From positions 22,328,479 through 22,392,478 of the forward strand of contig NC_135243.1 in assembly GCF_947623445.1 (NCBI RefSeq): a stretch of 64,000 nt of DNA. The letters run 5' to 3'. A model generated the notes under the pieces. It did not search any database, was not told the origin of the DNA, and was given only the letters and a program-made list of their open reading frames with translations. Both the position numbers and the translations under genes were made by a program. The stretch's first letter is position 1. Each line of letters begins with the position of its first letter. The stretch is from Clavelina lepadiformis (taxonomy: Eukaryota; Chordata; Ascidiacea; Aplousobranchia; Clavelinidae). Shown piece after piece: positions 36,577 to 50,400 of this stretch.

Positions 36577-39500
36577 TCAAGTTTCATGTATCACTTCGTA
36601 AGAGACACTAACATAATTAGAAGTAGCATTTTGATTGGGGCTTAAACGAACATACAAATCCGAATATGAGTAGGTTCCTAGGGAGTAATCTCTTACGTCA
36701 TAGAAATGTGTGATGGTTTTCAAAACCCCAAAATTCCAGGAGTTTACAGTGAGTTGGGTAACACCATTGGGAATATAAGAACGAGCTATTTTTAATTCAA
36801 TAGATGAAGAATTACTTATAACGGGCAGAATCAGACACCACGCACGCCATATGTCTCCGTAAAGGTAGTCGTTGCCACTTTCATAATAAGCGTAATACTT
36901 CATGGGACATGGTGTACCAAAATCAACTGATTCAACCTCATCAACGGGCACAGACCGGTACTTGGCCTGAAACCCTCGTCCTGTTGCTGTATAATCGCTA
37001 TTAAAGTAAATGTTTACATGGGGAGATTTAAATGGGAATTGTGAAGTTACGTTGTACCATGGGCGAATATACGTGGAACCAGTACCATCGTATATTTCAA
37101 GCATGTCTGCAACATCAAAGTCAAAGTCAGTGAACACCACTTCAATCAAATCGTTACTCTGGCGTGGACGAATATACCAATAACAATACATTCCATTAAA
37201 ATATGAAAGAGGATAACCAGGTGAGGAAAGATATTGATAGTGGCGATCGGCGTATAAATTTTTATACGGACAAGAATACTGCTGGGAGAATCGCAACTGA
37301 AATTCGGAGTTTGTTGAATTAGAACCAGAATTGAACACAATAAGCATATCACCACCTGTTGAATAAACATGAGGAAAATAGTCTCCATGCGTCATGCTAG
37401 CTAAAAGTCTAGAATTTGTGGTGGGGCCGTCGAACAGGCGTAAATAGTCTCCTTGACCTATAGAAAACGAGTTGACATCGTACATGTACAGAGTGTAGTT
37501 AGGATAATGATTATAAATATGCCATGTATACTGAAGGTAATGCTTGCCGTGTATCGGGTAACTTATATAACCGATACCTTCGTTTATCTCAATGTATTGG
37601 TTCGCTGTGTTATCGGTAATCATCGGTAATGATTTGTACGCGAGGTGAAAGCCTTTCCTAACTACGGAACCGTCTGTAATAAATCGAATGTGCATTTTGT
37701 TTCCTGCGCTATACACAGGAGGTGCATAGGTACCCGTGAGTGTTGCTACTAGCGATGAACTTGACGTTGGTCCGTTGTAAACGTAAACCTTATCGCAACA
37801 ACTTTCGAGATCTATCTCCACGGTTAAGAGCTCAATGTAGAAATTGACGTCAGCTTCTATGCTCCAGCTGCAGTCGATATTGTTTAAATAGTCGTTTGGA
37901 TACCTAGGAGATATCAAGTAACTGTAGCTGGTTTCCGTAACACGTAAGGTTGTATGGTTATGGCATTCTGAAACTGTTGCGTTTGCATCATAGCTGTGTG
38001 TAGAAGTTACAGCTGTAGTTGTGTCTTCTTTTGCTGAAGAACCCGTTGTGGGAGAATTAGAAAACATTGCTGTGGATGTTGTGGAAGGGTTTGTGACATC
38101 ATTGACCGATTCAAAAGTTGTAGAAACTGGTAAAGGTATAGCGGATGACGCAAAAGCCTTGTAGGAAGCTGTGGTTGAATATGCTGTTGAGGAAAACGTA
38201 GTTGAAGTCATGGTAGCTTGATTAGTTGATATTGCAGGATTGTAAATGGCAGTAACAGCGGCTGAAAATCCTCTGTTGCCTACCGAGCAATCAGAAGTAA
38301 GTCGAAGAAACATTACGTTTTGCGATGAGCTGTAGCTGACATCGGAAGCATCGGAATATTCCCCCGCAATTTCAGCTATGATGTGGCCGCGTGATGATGC
38401 TCCGTCGTGCAAGGTGAGACGGTCGCAACATTCTTCGATAGAGTAATCGGTGAAAGTAATGCTTACAACACTGCCCGATAGAACTTGAATAATCCATGTG
38501 AAAAATGCGTTGATTGGATAAAGAGAGGGATAATTAGGTGACGAAAATTCAGCCACCAGTTCACCTGAAACGCTTTCGCTCAAATCGATATAAATATGAG
38601 CTTGGTTGGCGCTTTTTGCAGTCAAATTGAACCGAGCTTTACTGAAGAGCAGTTGATACGCCATCTGGCGTTGTGGCCGAAGGTTAACGTTACTCTCTGC
38701 TGTCTGATATCCACTGGTCATACCTATAACACGCGTTGGCAAAAATATAAATGCTAGACACTCTAAGTTTGCTGTTATTCATTAAATTTTTGCCAAAACC
38801 AGGCGTCCCAGTGTTTACGAACCACTAGGTGCCAGTTTACCGTTAGGTGATGAACAGTTATAAAGCAAAAACCCGGTAAGTTTAGTTGTAGGTCAGTTTG
38901 TAATTTGCTGGCAACTTGTTGCATATCCAAAGTTACCTGACAAATTCTTCGGAATATAAACCGCAGCGTCATGGCCTTTCTCTTGCGCTCTTTCGAGAAT
39001 TCGTCGCGCATCTTGTGAAGTTGTTTTCTTTCCGTGATAAGTGATTCCTTCGTTTTCCATATTGAAAGAAAACAACTCGATGTTGTCGGGAAGATAAACA
39101 TGAAATCCGACTTTCTCGGTTCTATCGCCGCGGTTGGTTACGGACAATGTAAGCGATTGCTCGCTTTCGCCCTTTGGCGACACGTCGTTAGAATGTATAG
39201 CCTTAATTAAAAATTAAATTTTAGATGAAAGAGGTAATTTTTAGGATTTGATTTTCTTTATTTAAAAACCTATAGTATTATATATGGGATTATAGCTTTA
39301 AGGAAGAATCATATGAAACAAATTAACCGGCGTAAAGTTATCTGGTTTTCTTGTTACTTAATCATTGCTTAAATGAAACTTTTCTAAATTATTCGCTACA
39401 TGTTACAAGAGTCGTGATTTTTAGTAAAAATATAAAGATTAGTGACAATTTAAATACTTTTTCGTTTTGGTTTCTCTTAAACACACTAAATTTATCCGAC

Positions 39501-39738
39501 AGGTTTAAAATAGTTTCTATTTATTGAACTGTATTACAATGCAATAACTTGCATCATAATTATAATGTCGTAGTTTGACCGGTTATATTGAATATATTGA
39601 TTGTCATGATTAAAATTCATTATTCACCTTTTCATAAATTCCATCTTCAAACAAACCAACGACATAAACATTTTTACTCTCCACTGATACCGCATTGCAA
39701 CCAGCAAGTAGCCCTAACAGGAGAAACATCACTTGCAT
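36577..39738 (-). CDS. Secreted VIT-CUB protein, gene A (3 exons, about 840 aa)
   Basis: Exon 1 (39628-39738) encodes a signal peptide (MQVMFLLLGLLAGCNA) and the start of the mature protein. Exon 2 (38937-39201, 265 nt) and the start of exon 3 (36577-38723) complete a VIT-like domain to about residue 160: LPDN then SFNMENEGITYHGKK, then AAVY, ending NVNLRPQ before AYQLLFSK. CUB1 follows at about 181-285 (SSPNYP, CCDRLTLHDG), then a Ser/Thr-rich linker 286-378, CUB2 at 379-490 (ECCH-like start, SCCDKVYVYNG), CUB3, CUB4 (CPYKNLY...YCYWYI) and a degenerate CUB-like tail to the TGA at 36577-36579. There is no transmembrane segment, so it should be extracellular. CUB domains usually bind proteins or glycans. 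It is the intact source of the fragments at 728 and 18530. The VIT assignment rests on pattern recognition. Confidence 0.9.
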
Positions 39739-42700
39739 TTTTTTAGCCGGCCAATGCTGTGGAAAACAATTAATTGTGTGAATAAACGTAAAAATATAAA
39801 AATAAATGTAAGAAACAATAAATGAATCTTTCTTTACAATTACAAAGTCGAACAAAAATATTTTGATATACAGCGTGTCGCTCGCTTTAACCGTCCTTAA
39901 AATTCAGAGACACAATCTGCGATTTGGTCTTAAATTGACTAACATCGTAACATCAACTGTCGGCCAATATACACGTATTTCAAAGCGTTAAAGAAGTGCT
40001 TTTTGAAAAAAAGTTTCCGGTTTTTGAACACGAGGACTGACGCGTGATTACGACATGACTTTCTTTCCGCATTCGTTTTATAGCTTGTTTGCAATAGTTC
40101 CGTCTCCATGACAACGTTTTTCACCGGAAAAGGTTTTACGACGTATTGCATTCAAAAACGACTTACAAACAGGATTGGATAATATTGGTTGAACGTCTCA
40201 TAATAAAACAAAAACCTACACCAAAATGACTTTGAGATACGTTTTACAAACTTTATTTTAATCTAAATTTACTCGCAATTATACTGTTTCACTTTCTTCC
40301 CCTGCCTACCCAAGCAGCTTTCTGCATGGGCTGTTTTTGCTAAAATATACGATATACTGCTTTATGAAATAATAATTCATGGTGCCGCTTTTTTAGAGAG
40401 AAGTTTGTAAACAAGAGCTGTGGGTATTTGAAGAAATACGACCTCGAAATCTATTTAAGCAAAATTGTTTAACAAATGCAACATTTCTATACAAACCCAC
40501 AATTTCAATGGAAGGGCGCAAACGTTAACAAAATAAAAAAACCGTTCACAGCAAGTTATATGCATTATTAAATCTAAATTCAGAAGATCGTGTGTAAACG
40601 TGTAAAACTGTAATCGTGTAAAACTATTGTTTATTAATTATTATATAGTGTAATATTTCACCACGCGAATGCATAGCAAGAGATTATATGTTTCTCCAAT
40701 TCATACAAACATGCCAAGAAAAAAGTTCGGTTGCAGGCTTAAATCATGCAATCGGTGTCGTAAATTCTTTTATGACTAAATGAAAGAGACACTTTTACCA
40801 GCGCATTAAACCTTAACACTTAACAGGAAACGTAAGTGGTTACAGTAAAAAAATCCTACTTTCGAAAAAAAAACAATTGGTCACGTTTGTGCTATTAACA
40901 TTCTCTCAAGTATACGCCACACACATAAATCATTAGAAATATACACTCATTAAATTGCTTTAAGGATTGCAAACTCTGGAGCTTGTTTACACAAAGCCAC
41001 TTAGTGCGACGCTTTTAGCACAAACTTGGTAAATCATTTGAAAAGTGTCCAGAAATTGCTTGTAACTTGATTGTTTTGTCGTAAAGATTAATTATTATTT
41101 GTTTGCAGAACTTCAATCAAAAGTCGTTTTGAGTAAACTGAAAGAGAAATGTGTTTGTTATGTCGCAGTTATTATTTTTACAGCTTTTTATATAGCTGAT
41201 GCTTTATGTACGTTCAGGGTCAAACCACTAAGGAAACGTTTATTATTTTTGAAGAAAGCAGTGCACTCGTAAATGAGTTCCAAGAACGACTTTACGAACG
41301 GTGATAAAAATGACACTGGTTGAGTACCAACATGCAAACATGCCAACAGCCTCAAAACAAATTGCATGAAGTTTGTCTTGAAAAATTCATTGGAAGTTGG
41401 AATGAAGATCACATATATTTTACTTACATTTTACTATATTTTTACTTATAACTATCCTAATTGCACACATTACGTCTTCAAATAAAAACAGTATCTTATG
41501 TCAACATAAAATGTATGATTAATTACTAACATACTTATAACAAGAAACAAGCACGAACTTGAATAACAATGTAGCCTACGTTAACTTACATTACTTTGGT
41601 ATATAGGTATTGATAATCACAAACATTTACCACTATGTGTTTCTTACCACCTAAAACGGCATGGTTCATTCTTGATTAACGGGCAAACCGGTTGGCTGAA
41701 TGTTATTGTTTAATTTGCGAGATGCAGATGAAACATCAAAACGATTCTTCACAACGGAGGCATCTTAATTAAAAGTTAAAACGTATAAACACCACGGATG
41801 AACGCAACAAAGCGTCTGTCCAGTACACCGGCCAAACCTGGCACGCCTAGTTACTGTAAAGCAGTAGAGAAAACACAGGCAAGTAACACGTCATAATTAA
41901 ATAAAGAGAGTGGGCATTGTAGCTTCGAGAATCCACACAGCAGCACCGCCGGGTGGAGTAATGACACAAACACAGTGTGCGATTGACGCGACACAAACTA
42001 GAACTAACACACAACTTTTGAAAACAAAATACACGCACACCATATATAAACACACAAACCAACTTCAACACTTGAATAAGCGTAAAAAAACACAAACCTT
42101 GAACAACTCCATGTTCACGAGAGTGCAAATAAAAAATATGCAGTGATACCTAAATAACACAACGAATTGTTTTTAACCTTAAATCAGTGTTTTTCTGCAA
42201 ATGAAGTGAATATTTTGCCACACCTATAAGTGCTATAGTTTGTATTGGAAACTAAATCGTGATATGAAGTAACTACCAAGAACGTGCGGCGAGAATAAAT
42301 ATTGGGGTTCGTGCGAAGGCGAAAATCAGATGACCAGAAACAATGCATATATTTTACCGTTGCCAGTAACAGTTACCTTTTGTAACGAAATTGCAGTGTT
42401 CCACGTTTCACGATTAACCTTCTTAATCTTTCATTAATTAACTCATGATTCATGGAATTTGAAGTAAAATACGAGGTATCAATTATAAATTAAAGTATCA
42501 ATCCACAGCCAAAACTTTGCATCGTAAAAATGTTGAACAAGGATTCAGAACAAGGCTTTTGAAACAGAATCCAAGAAAACAGAAGTGGTTTTTAACCTTT
42601 GATAGATCAGCCTATGGTGTTATCAACCTAGGAAGTTGAAGTCTCTAGCTCCTTTGTGGTAAGGTGCAAACGCAAGGCTGTATAGCCTATATATTGATTT

Positions 42701-44618
42701 GTTGCTGGATTGCACAAGTTGTTTTAGTGTGTGCTTTCAACCATAACAAAACGTTTTCACGCTGGGGAAAACTGTATTCACAGTGATTGCCGACAAAAGT
42801 TATGTTATAATGACGTTATTGAAAACCATTTGTGAAAATAACTCGTTGTCAATGACAACGTAACCTAACCTATATATGTTAAAAGTAGACTTAGCCTAAT
42901 GTAAATCCTGCAAATCCATCATTACAAGTGCAGAATTCAAAATTGCTAACAAACTTTTCTTCGCTTTTGAGGATTTTACAGGATACCTCAAACAGTTAGT
43001 TTGATAAAGCAGATGTGGCGATAAGGCTGAGTTATTTAATTTAGAACAATTTACTTTCGAATTACCGGGGTTCTACTGATGGAAAATAATCAGAGCGGTG
43101 AAGGTGATAGACTGGTAGCGATTTTTGTCAAAACAGGTTACTTAATCAGTCAAGATTTCGTCAAAAAATACTGAGCGTTAAATAATTCGTTGCTGGCATA
43201 AAATTAATAACTTGATAACTATATCAAGTAGAACTTTATTGGAAGATCGCTATTGTAGGCTCATACGAAACCATTATAAAGATCGTTTAGTGTTGAATAT
43301 CATTTTTCTGAAGTGGCACCATATATTTCATACAATCAGCCTCGCACAGATAGGAAAGCGTTTGTCGTAAAGATTGCAGTAAACTACTCCCAATTTAACT
43401 AACGGTTTAAAAGAAGACGGAAATGACGATTGGGTTAAAACAAACTGCTGCTGACAAAAACGATATCACAAAGTATACTCCGATATTATTAAAGACGAAA
43501 TGCAGCACATTAATTCGAGTACTTTAGCCAAATCGTGAGTATAACAATACAGTGAATGCCTATTATGACAAAGATAAGTAAATTATCTAAATACCGATTA
43601 CAGTACTTGGCCGTGCATAATAACCGGACGATAAGGATTCGTAATAGGTTACCGTCCAGCTGCAGTAGCCTATATTAGTGGGCGGTACTGCTTATAGACT
43701 TAATGTTTTGACAACAAAAACACACACACACGTCGTAAAATTACTGGACATTTACAAGTCGATGCTGACAACATTTTATGTAAAAGTGTCTGAAAATGTG
43801 TATTTTTAGTATCTGTTTTTTCCTATATACGTGTTAACAAGAATTAAAAGCGTGTCGGTGCTAGCGGCAACTTCATCACAAACAGAGGATGATTATCTCC
43901 ACTATTACCGTAGTTGCTTCAATCGATATGTCATCAATTATTACCTTTACTCAAGCAAGACTGTCATCTGGCGTGTACATCGACAGATTTTTAATTATTA
44001 ACTTTAATTTCCTATGTATTTATAGCGCATGATTTTCTTATTTGGTTACTTTCGCCGGTGAGAAATTGTTAAAACTTTAAAGAGAAAGGAGTTTGTGTCT
44101 GACGGTTGCTTTTCTTGAAGGAATTCGCGAAAAGGCATCAGCGGCTCCTGTTACCATTAAGGTTCCTTATGCTAATGACATTTTTCGTGCAAATCGCGTC
44201 CAGTGTGCAGGCACTTTTAGCTCATTGGTTCATTCTACTCTTATACGGAGCATTGTGAAGAGGTGTTTTGGCTTTCTTGATTTACAAGAGTTTAATAATG
44301 AGCAACGTAAGAAGACGACTTTCGAAGATCATGTCACGTAGCCACCACTAAATATGTTTTAAATAGATTTTATTACAACACAATTACGCAAAGTAAAAAC
44401 AAAATTTTGCCATTTGTCACAAGTTGTAATAATTAAGTTATGTTCATTTATTTAAAGCAAATGTAGTCGCAATTTTATTTGAACTTTTGAAAACAATGAT
44501 CAAAGATAGTTACAAAATTGATGTAAGACATAATATGCTACACAATTAATTTCTTAAGGTTTTTTAAACTGGTGTTTCACAAATGTTTGAGCAATTGAAA
44601 AGTATTGCTGCTTAATTA
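39739..44618. other. Spacer between VIT-CUB genes A and B
   Basis: About 4.9 kb without a supported gene. It should contain the minus-strand promoter of gene A, but I see no diagnostic core element. A plus-strand stretch at 44093-44341 has a coding-like composition over 82 codons but no recognised domain and no ATG start. Confidence 0.55.
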
Positions 44619-47467
44619 TTATTGAATCACTTCCCACGATACGCGAACGTCTTTATCTGTGGCTTTTGGAAAAGCATTCAAGCGAACATACATATCAGGA
44701 AAGCTAAAAACGCCCAAGTAGTAATCACTGACATCAAAAAAATCGACAAACGTTGCCAATAGCCCAGCACTCCAAGAGTTCACTGTAAGCTCTGCGACAC
44801 CATTTGGAATGTCAGAAGAATCTATTTGCAGTTTAATGGATGACGTATTACTTATTATTGGTAGAATGATACAGCTTGCTTCCCATATTTCGTCATTCAG
44901 GACTCCGTAACCACTTTGGGCGCTTGCGTAAGATTTTGTAGGACAGGGGGTTCCCCAATTAATTGGAAGAGCGCTGTCAGCAGGCGTAGACCTGTATTTG
45001 GCCTGGAAGCCACGTCCTGTTATAGTAGCATCGGCGTTAAAAACAATACGAATATTAGAATAGTCATAAAAGGGTACATTTGACACATCCATATGCCATG
45101 GGCGAATATAGGTGGTTTGGTAGTAATGATCAACGTAGAGGTCATCAGATATGTCCACATCAGCGTCTACAAATGTCACTTCAATAATTTCGTGGCTCTC
45201 ACTCGGATAAATATACCAAAGGCAATTCATGTCGTTATAATATGACGAAGGGTAACCGGGAGAGGAAAAGTATTGATATTCGTGTGTCGCATATAAGTTA
45301 ACTCGGGGGCAATTTTCGTATCGCTGATAAAATCGTAAAGTAAATTCACTTAGACTTGAGTTACTTTTAGTGAAAAATTCTACAAACAAATCGCTTCCTG
45401 AAGAATAAATAGTTGGAAAATAATTGCGATAAGTAACGTTACATAGAAGAACAGATTTTGAAGAAGGCCCGTCGAAAACTTGCAGGTAATCGTCAGAAGC
45501 AATCGAGAAAGAAGAGTAATCGTTTAAAAGCAGTGTGTACGCTGGGTCGTGATTATGAATATGCCACGTGTAGTGTAAAAACTTTGTGTTGGGCACAGGG
45601 AAACTAAACATAGCGTATGCTTGGGTCCAAAACACGTCGAAAAATTGGTTTGACCTGTTTGAATCTGAATTACTTGAGCCAGGTAAGGATTTGTAACCCA
45701 GTCGGAACCCTTTTAGACCCAACGAGTCATCCGACTGAAATCGAATGAACATTTCATGTTGCGAGGTTTGAACTGGAGAAGCGTCAGTTCCGGTGAGTTC
45801 TGCTATAAGCTTGTCACTAGAAGTTGGCCCATCATAAACGTAAACTTTGTCGCAACAACTTTCCAGTTCAATATCCAAAGCTATTAACTCGATGATGTAA
45901 TTGCTGTCAGTGCGAACGAACCAACTACAGTCCAAGTTGTTGGCATAATGTTCTGGATATCCCGGTGAAATAAGGTACTTGTATGCGGGGTCAGCTTGCA
46001 TGGTTTTATGGCCGTCGCATTCTGAAATGGAAGGAGATGGAGTCGTTGTTGTAATCACTCCTGGACTGTGGCTTGTCGTTGCCGTTGTAGTATTCATGTA
46101 TCCATCTTCACCTGATCCCTCGCCAGTCGATTCAGTAGTTGAACGTGGGGTAAATGTGATGGGATACTGAGGTGTAGTGCGCTTAGGTGGCGATTCAGTG
46201 GTGGTATTCGAAGAAATGAACACGGCTGTAGCTAGTGCCTTGAAGCCCTTGGAACTCACCGTGCAGTCGGAGTTCAGTTTCAGGAACATAAACTCTTGCG
46301 TTGATCGGAAGCTGACTTCGGCGTCCTCAGAGTATTCCCCGGTGATTTCAGCAATGATGTGACCGTGTGGTGATGCCCCATCGTGCAATGTCAGACGGTC
46401 GCAACACTCTTCAAACGAAAAGCCATCAAAATAAATGCTGACGACATTACCGAATGAAACTTCTATCAACCAAGTAAATAACGCGTTATTGTGATAGATA
46501 TTTGGGTAATTTGGAGACGAGATTTCAGCGGTCAGTATGTCCGGAGAAGTCAAACTCATATCTACGTAGAGGTGTGCTCTGTTTTCCGCCTTCGTCTCAA
46601 CATCAAGTTCAGTTTTGATATATCGAATCTGGACATCAACTTCGTGCCCTGGCCCGATGTTTATGTTGTTACCCGATGTTTGGTAGTTTCTTGAATTATC
46701 TAAAATTATGGAAAGCATCGATTTATTCAAAGTCATTGTAGTAAAAAACACTTTTATAACTGATATGTTGCTTATACCAAACCAACGCACACGTTTCCAC
46801 CATCATACAGTAAGTACCGTGCTAATTTACTTACCGGTCAAAGACCTTGGCACGTAAACAGCTACGTTGTGGCCATCTTCGTGAGCCCTTTTCAGGATTT
46901 CTTGAGCATGTTGCACATTTGTCTTTTTCCCATGATAGGAAAGTCCTTCGTTTTCCATAGAAAATGAACTTATCTCGACATTGTCCGGAAAATAGGCATG
47001 AAACCCAACTCTCTCTGACCCGACACCGTGGTTAGTTATAACTGCTTTAATTGTATCTTCTTCGGCGACTGGATTGTTTCGAATGTGAGAAAAATCTTTC
47101 TTCAAAAATTAATCAACAAAATATACGGATATATTTTCAACGAAAATATATCAAAAAATTCACATTAGGATATTAGATTTCAATATCTAACAAATCTTTT
47201 TTAATAAGTATCAAACGTGGCAAGTTTCTCATTGAAACATAATTATGTTGTCAGTTGTTTCTATGTTTCTATCAACATCAAATAGTCACATCAAATAGTT
47301 TTAGCGCTAACTTGTTTTCAGCGCTACCAAAACATAAACTTTTCTTTTCATACCTTTTCGTAATAACCGTCTTTTGTTAGACCAACTACAAACACTTCTT
47401 CTTTCCCTAAAGTTGCAGCATTGCAGCAAGCAAAAAGACCCAGCACAATGAAAAATTGCGTGTGCAT
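44619..47467 (-). CDS. Secreted VIT-CUB protein, gene B (3 exons, about 819 aa)
   Basis: Exon 1 (47354-47467) encodes a signal peptide ending near ACCNAA. Exon 2 (46835-47099) is again 265 nt, phase 0 in and phase 1 out. Exon 3 is 44619-46699. The VIT-like domain keeps LPDN-type FPDN, SMENEGLSYHGKK, NVAVYVP and an INIGPGHEV strand. CUB1 (SSPNYP, CCDRLTLHDG) is followed by a Thr/Pro/Ser linker of about 65 residues with acidic and Gly residues in its middle. CUB2 (ISPGYP, CCDKVYVYDG), CUB3, CUB4 (CLWYIYPSE) and the terminal CUB-like region follow. It is the most divergent of the three full-length paralogues. Start chosen at the ATG giving a signal peptide; splice phases match gene A. Confidence 0.9.
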
Positions 47468-50400
47468 TTTAACACTAAAGTTACTTTTGTACCCGTAGCG
47501 TTATTCTAAATAAAATAAAAATAAATTAAACGCTTTATCTTGACACTTAAACTGAAGTTCTATTCTTATCGAAAATCAAGCCTTGTTCCAGTTCCAGTTC
47601 CCGTTTTTTCAATTACAGGCACTGTGATGTAGAGCTAACTGAGCTTGTCATACTTTATTATCCAAACCTTTGACTCAAGTTTGTTAACGTCTTCGTATAT
47701 AAGACCGGGCATAAGAAAAAGGCAAGGGTGGTTTACGGAAAAAGAGTCCTTGCCCTTGCGTTTATTGCTTGGCAACTTTGTTAAAGGCAAAATGCTTTAT
47801 TACAAAACTGAAAGAAAGAACAAGTTGTTGAAGCTTTGAGAAATAATTATTCAGAGAACACCAACACTTGAAAAGTAACATATTAAAATTCCAGCAAAGT
47901 AAGTTTTCAATTTTCTTATACCGAAGAAAGATCAATTTTAGGAGAAAAGTAAGGACACCAACATATCCAGGCAACTAATTAAATGATATGACATCAGAAA
48001 CGTTATGCTCGCAATAAGACAAAAATCTTTTTATACGAGTTCACCATGCGGATGATTTCTCCTCACTGGAACCAAGGTTATCAATTTTACTCTTGTTTAT
48101 TTCTATGTTTTATCGCGCTTTTAGGTTTTTGCCTAAAAACCTATTTTACTAAAATCACTAAACAAGTCCCAAAGTCATTAATAAATTTCCGATAGAAATT
48201 GCAACGGTACATTAGCTGCGTTAAATCCACCTTGAAGCAAAGGAGTAGAAAAACCTCAAACAGACGATGTTACTCTTTTTCAAAGAAGAAACTAACTGAT
48301 TTGCTTCATAACCTAAAATGTCAGTATGCTTAAACATAAAACATATTAATTTGTGTGAAGGCTATAAATAAACGTTTACAAAAACCTTGAATCAGCACTT
48401 CGACTAAACTATGAATTTAAGATGAAAGCTATATAAATGTTTGAAAACAAGGTAGTAATTTTTTGAAGTGGACAATTTGTAAATGAAAATAAATCGCTTT
48501 TAAATTTTTGGGGCGCAATAGTAATGTTTTTCTACTGTTAGTAAACAGCAGTAGCTACAACAAGAACAGTTTTAAACATTTCATTTAAACATTTGTTTAA
48601 AGTTTGTGCAAAATAAAACGCGACAAAAACTTGTAACTCGCCGACATAACATCACAATTTCGAATATTCAAGTGTATTTCTCATTTTTACAGATAATAAC
48701 TTTAGTAGTACTTTAACAAAAATGATTAGTATTTTGACCGCAAAAGATAGATTCGGTTGTTTTATTATTAGAATAACATAAGTCAGCTTCATTTTGATTT
48801 GCTTTTTACGGATGATATTCTCGGAAAGTAATTTATAAACAATTTATCTTTGCGAAGCTCAACCTAAGCTTTCGTAATCGTTTTGCGATATGGCCACAAA
48901 TATTACGCAACAGTCTAACTTATACAAGTGTCTTCGTAAAAGAACTGCACACATCTAGAACGTGCAATTTTCAAGATAAGTTATCTTAGCAAACATGCTT
49001 ATCTTAGAGTCTTTAGCTTTGTTCCTGCTCTTTAAGTTATAAAAAAGATATTATAATTGACAAAAGATACGCCGACTACAAGATACGCCGTTGCCTTTAA
49101 GAAACGTCTCTTACGTTATTTGAATACTTATCTTCCCTGCACCGTTTTCGTGTTTGATCTGCAAACAACACACCCGAACAATATGATGCAATTAACTGTT
49201 GAATTTTGTTCAGCTTTGGAATAATTTCTGTGTCGTTCAGTGATTTGAAAAAAATCTAAAGTGCTTCAATCAGTCCACACAAATATTTGCCAGTTATATA
49301 TAGTCTGCATTTCCAGTTCCTAGTTATCGACGTTCTTTCGAAAACCACTTAAAGATTGAGTGTGGGTTAAGGGTTAAGGTGGGTGTGGGCACTTGATTTA
49401 ACCTTATCAGATCAAACATAAAGAATTGATTAATAGCTTACCTATGTTCTAAGTTGAACTCCTTAAAAGAAACAAGAAAGTAGCTTGTCCGTCACATGAT
49501 ATATAGCCAATTTTGTACATAACATCTGGCGCCTGCCAAATTTATCCGGGTGTTTAAAAAAATTTGGCGATAAATTATTAGTCAGAATGATTAAAATGAC
49601 ATTTTCATGAGGAGAAATTTCACAGTACAATACACTTATAATTTTGTGGAATAAATAAGATTGCTTTACAAACAATCATAGTTTCTGTTGCTATTCCACA
49701 ACCGAAATATAGCTTTGTGCAGTGCCTGGACAGATAAATCTAACAAAGTAAAACAAAATAATTATAAAGCAAAATAACAACATTTTAAAAGATTGTTTGG
49801 AATCGAAATGGCACCGCAATTAAAATAACCTTCACAAATTCACTTACTTTTGCGTCAGGACTGTAACATGCATATAGGAGCTTAGCTTAAAATTGTCCTG
49901 GGCACGAGAATTTTTAATTAGCTACAGTTACAAATTAGATTTCACCTTATCATTGTAAATATTAAATTTCGGCCACACCAACAGCACCTTATTATCTTCT
50001 TAACGGAATCGCAAAAAGCTTGAAGAAAAGATCTTCTACAGCTTTATCTTCATCTTATCTTGGAAAACATCATTACCCATCATACATTACATCATTATAC
50101 ACCATTGTGATTTTCTGCCTGCTTTCATAATTCAAAATAGAAGCCTGAGTTTGCATAGAGTCTACAAGACATGCAAATGATTCTTACGCACTTCATTTCA
50201 CGCTTTTATGATCCTACTCACACATAACGTTTTGATTGATCTGCAAACAATTTTACCTAAGAGGTACCAAGTTTGTGTTAACTAATTACTATGATAAGAA
50301 ATCGATAAACAACAATTTAAGGATACGGTGCTTGAAATGAAAAACACCACAACTTGAAGTCTTATGGTCCAGATTGTGAAGTTTTAGTGTGGTTGTAATG

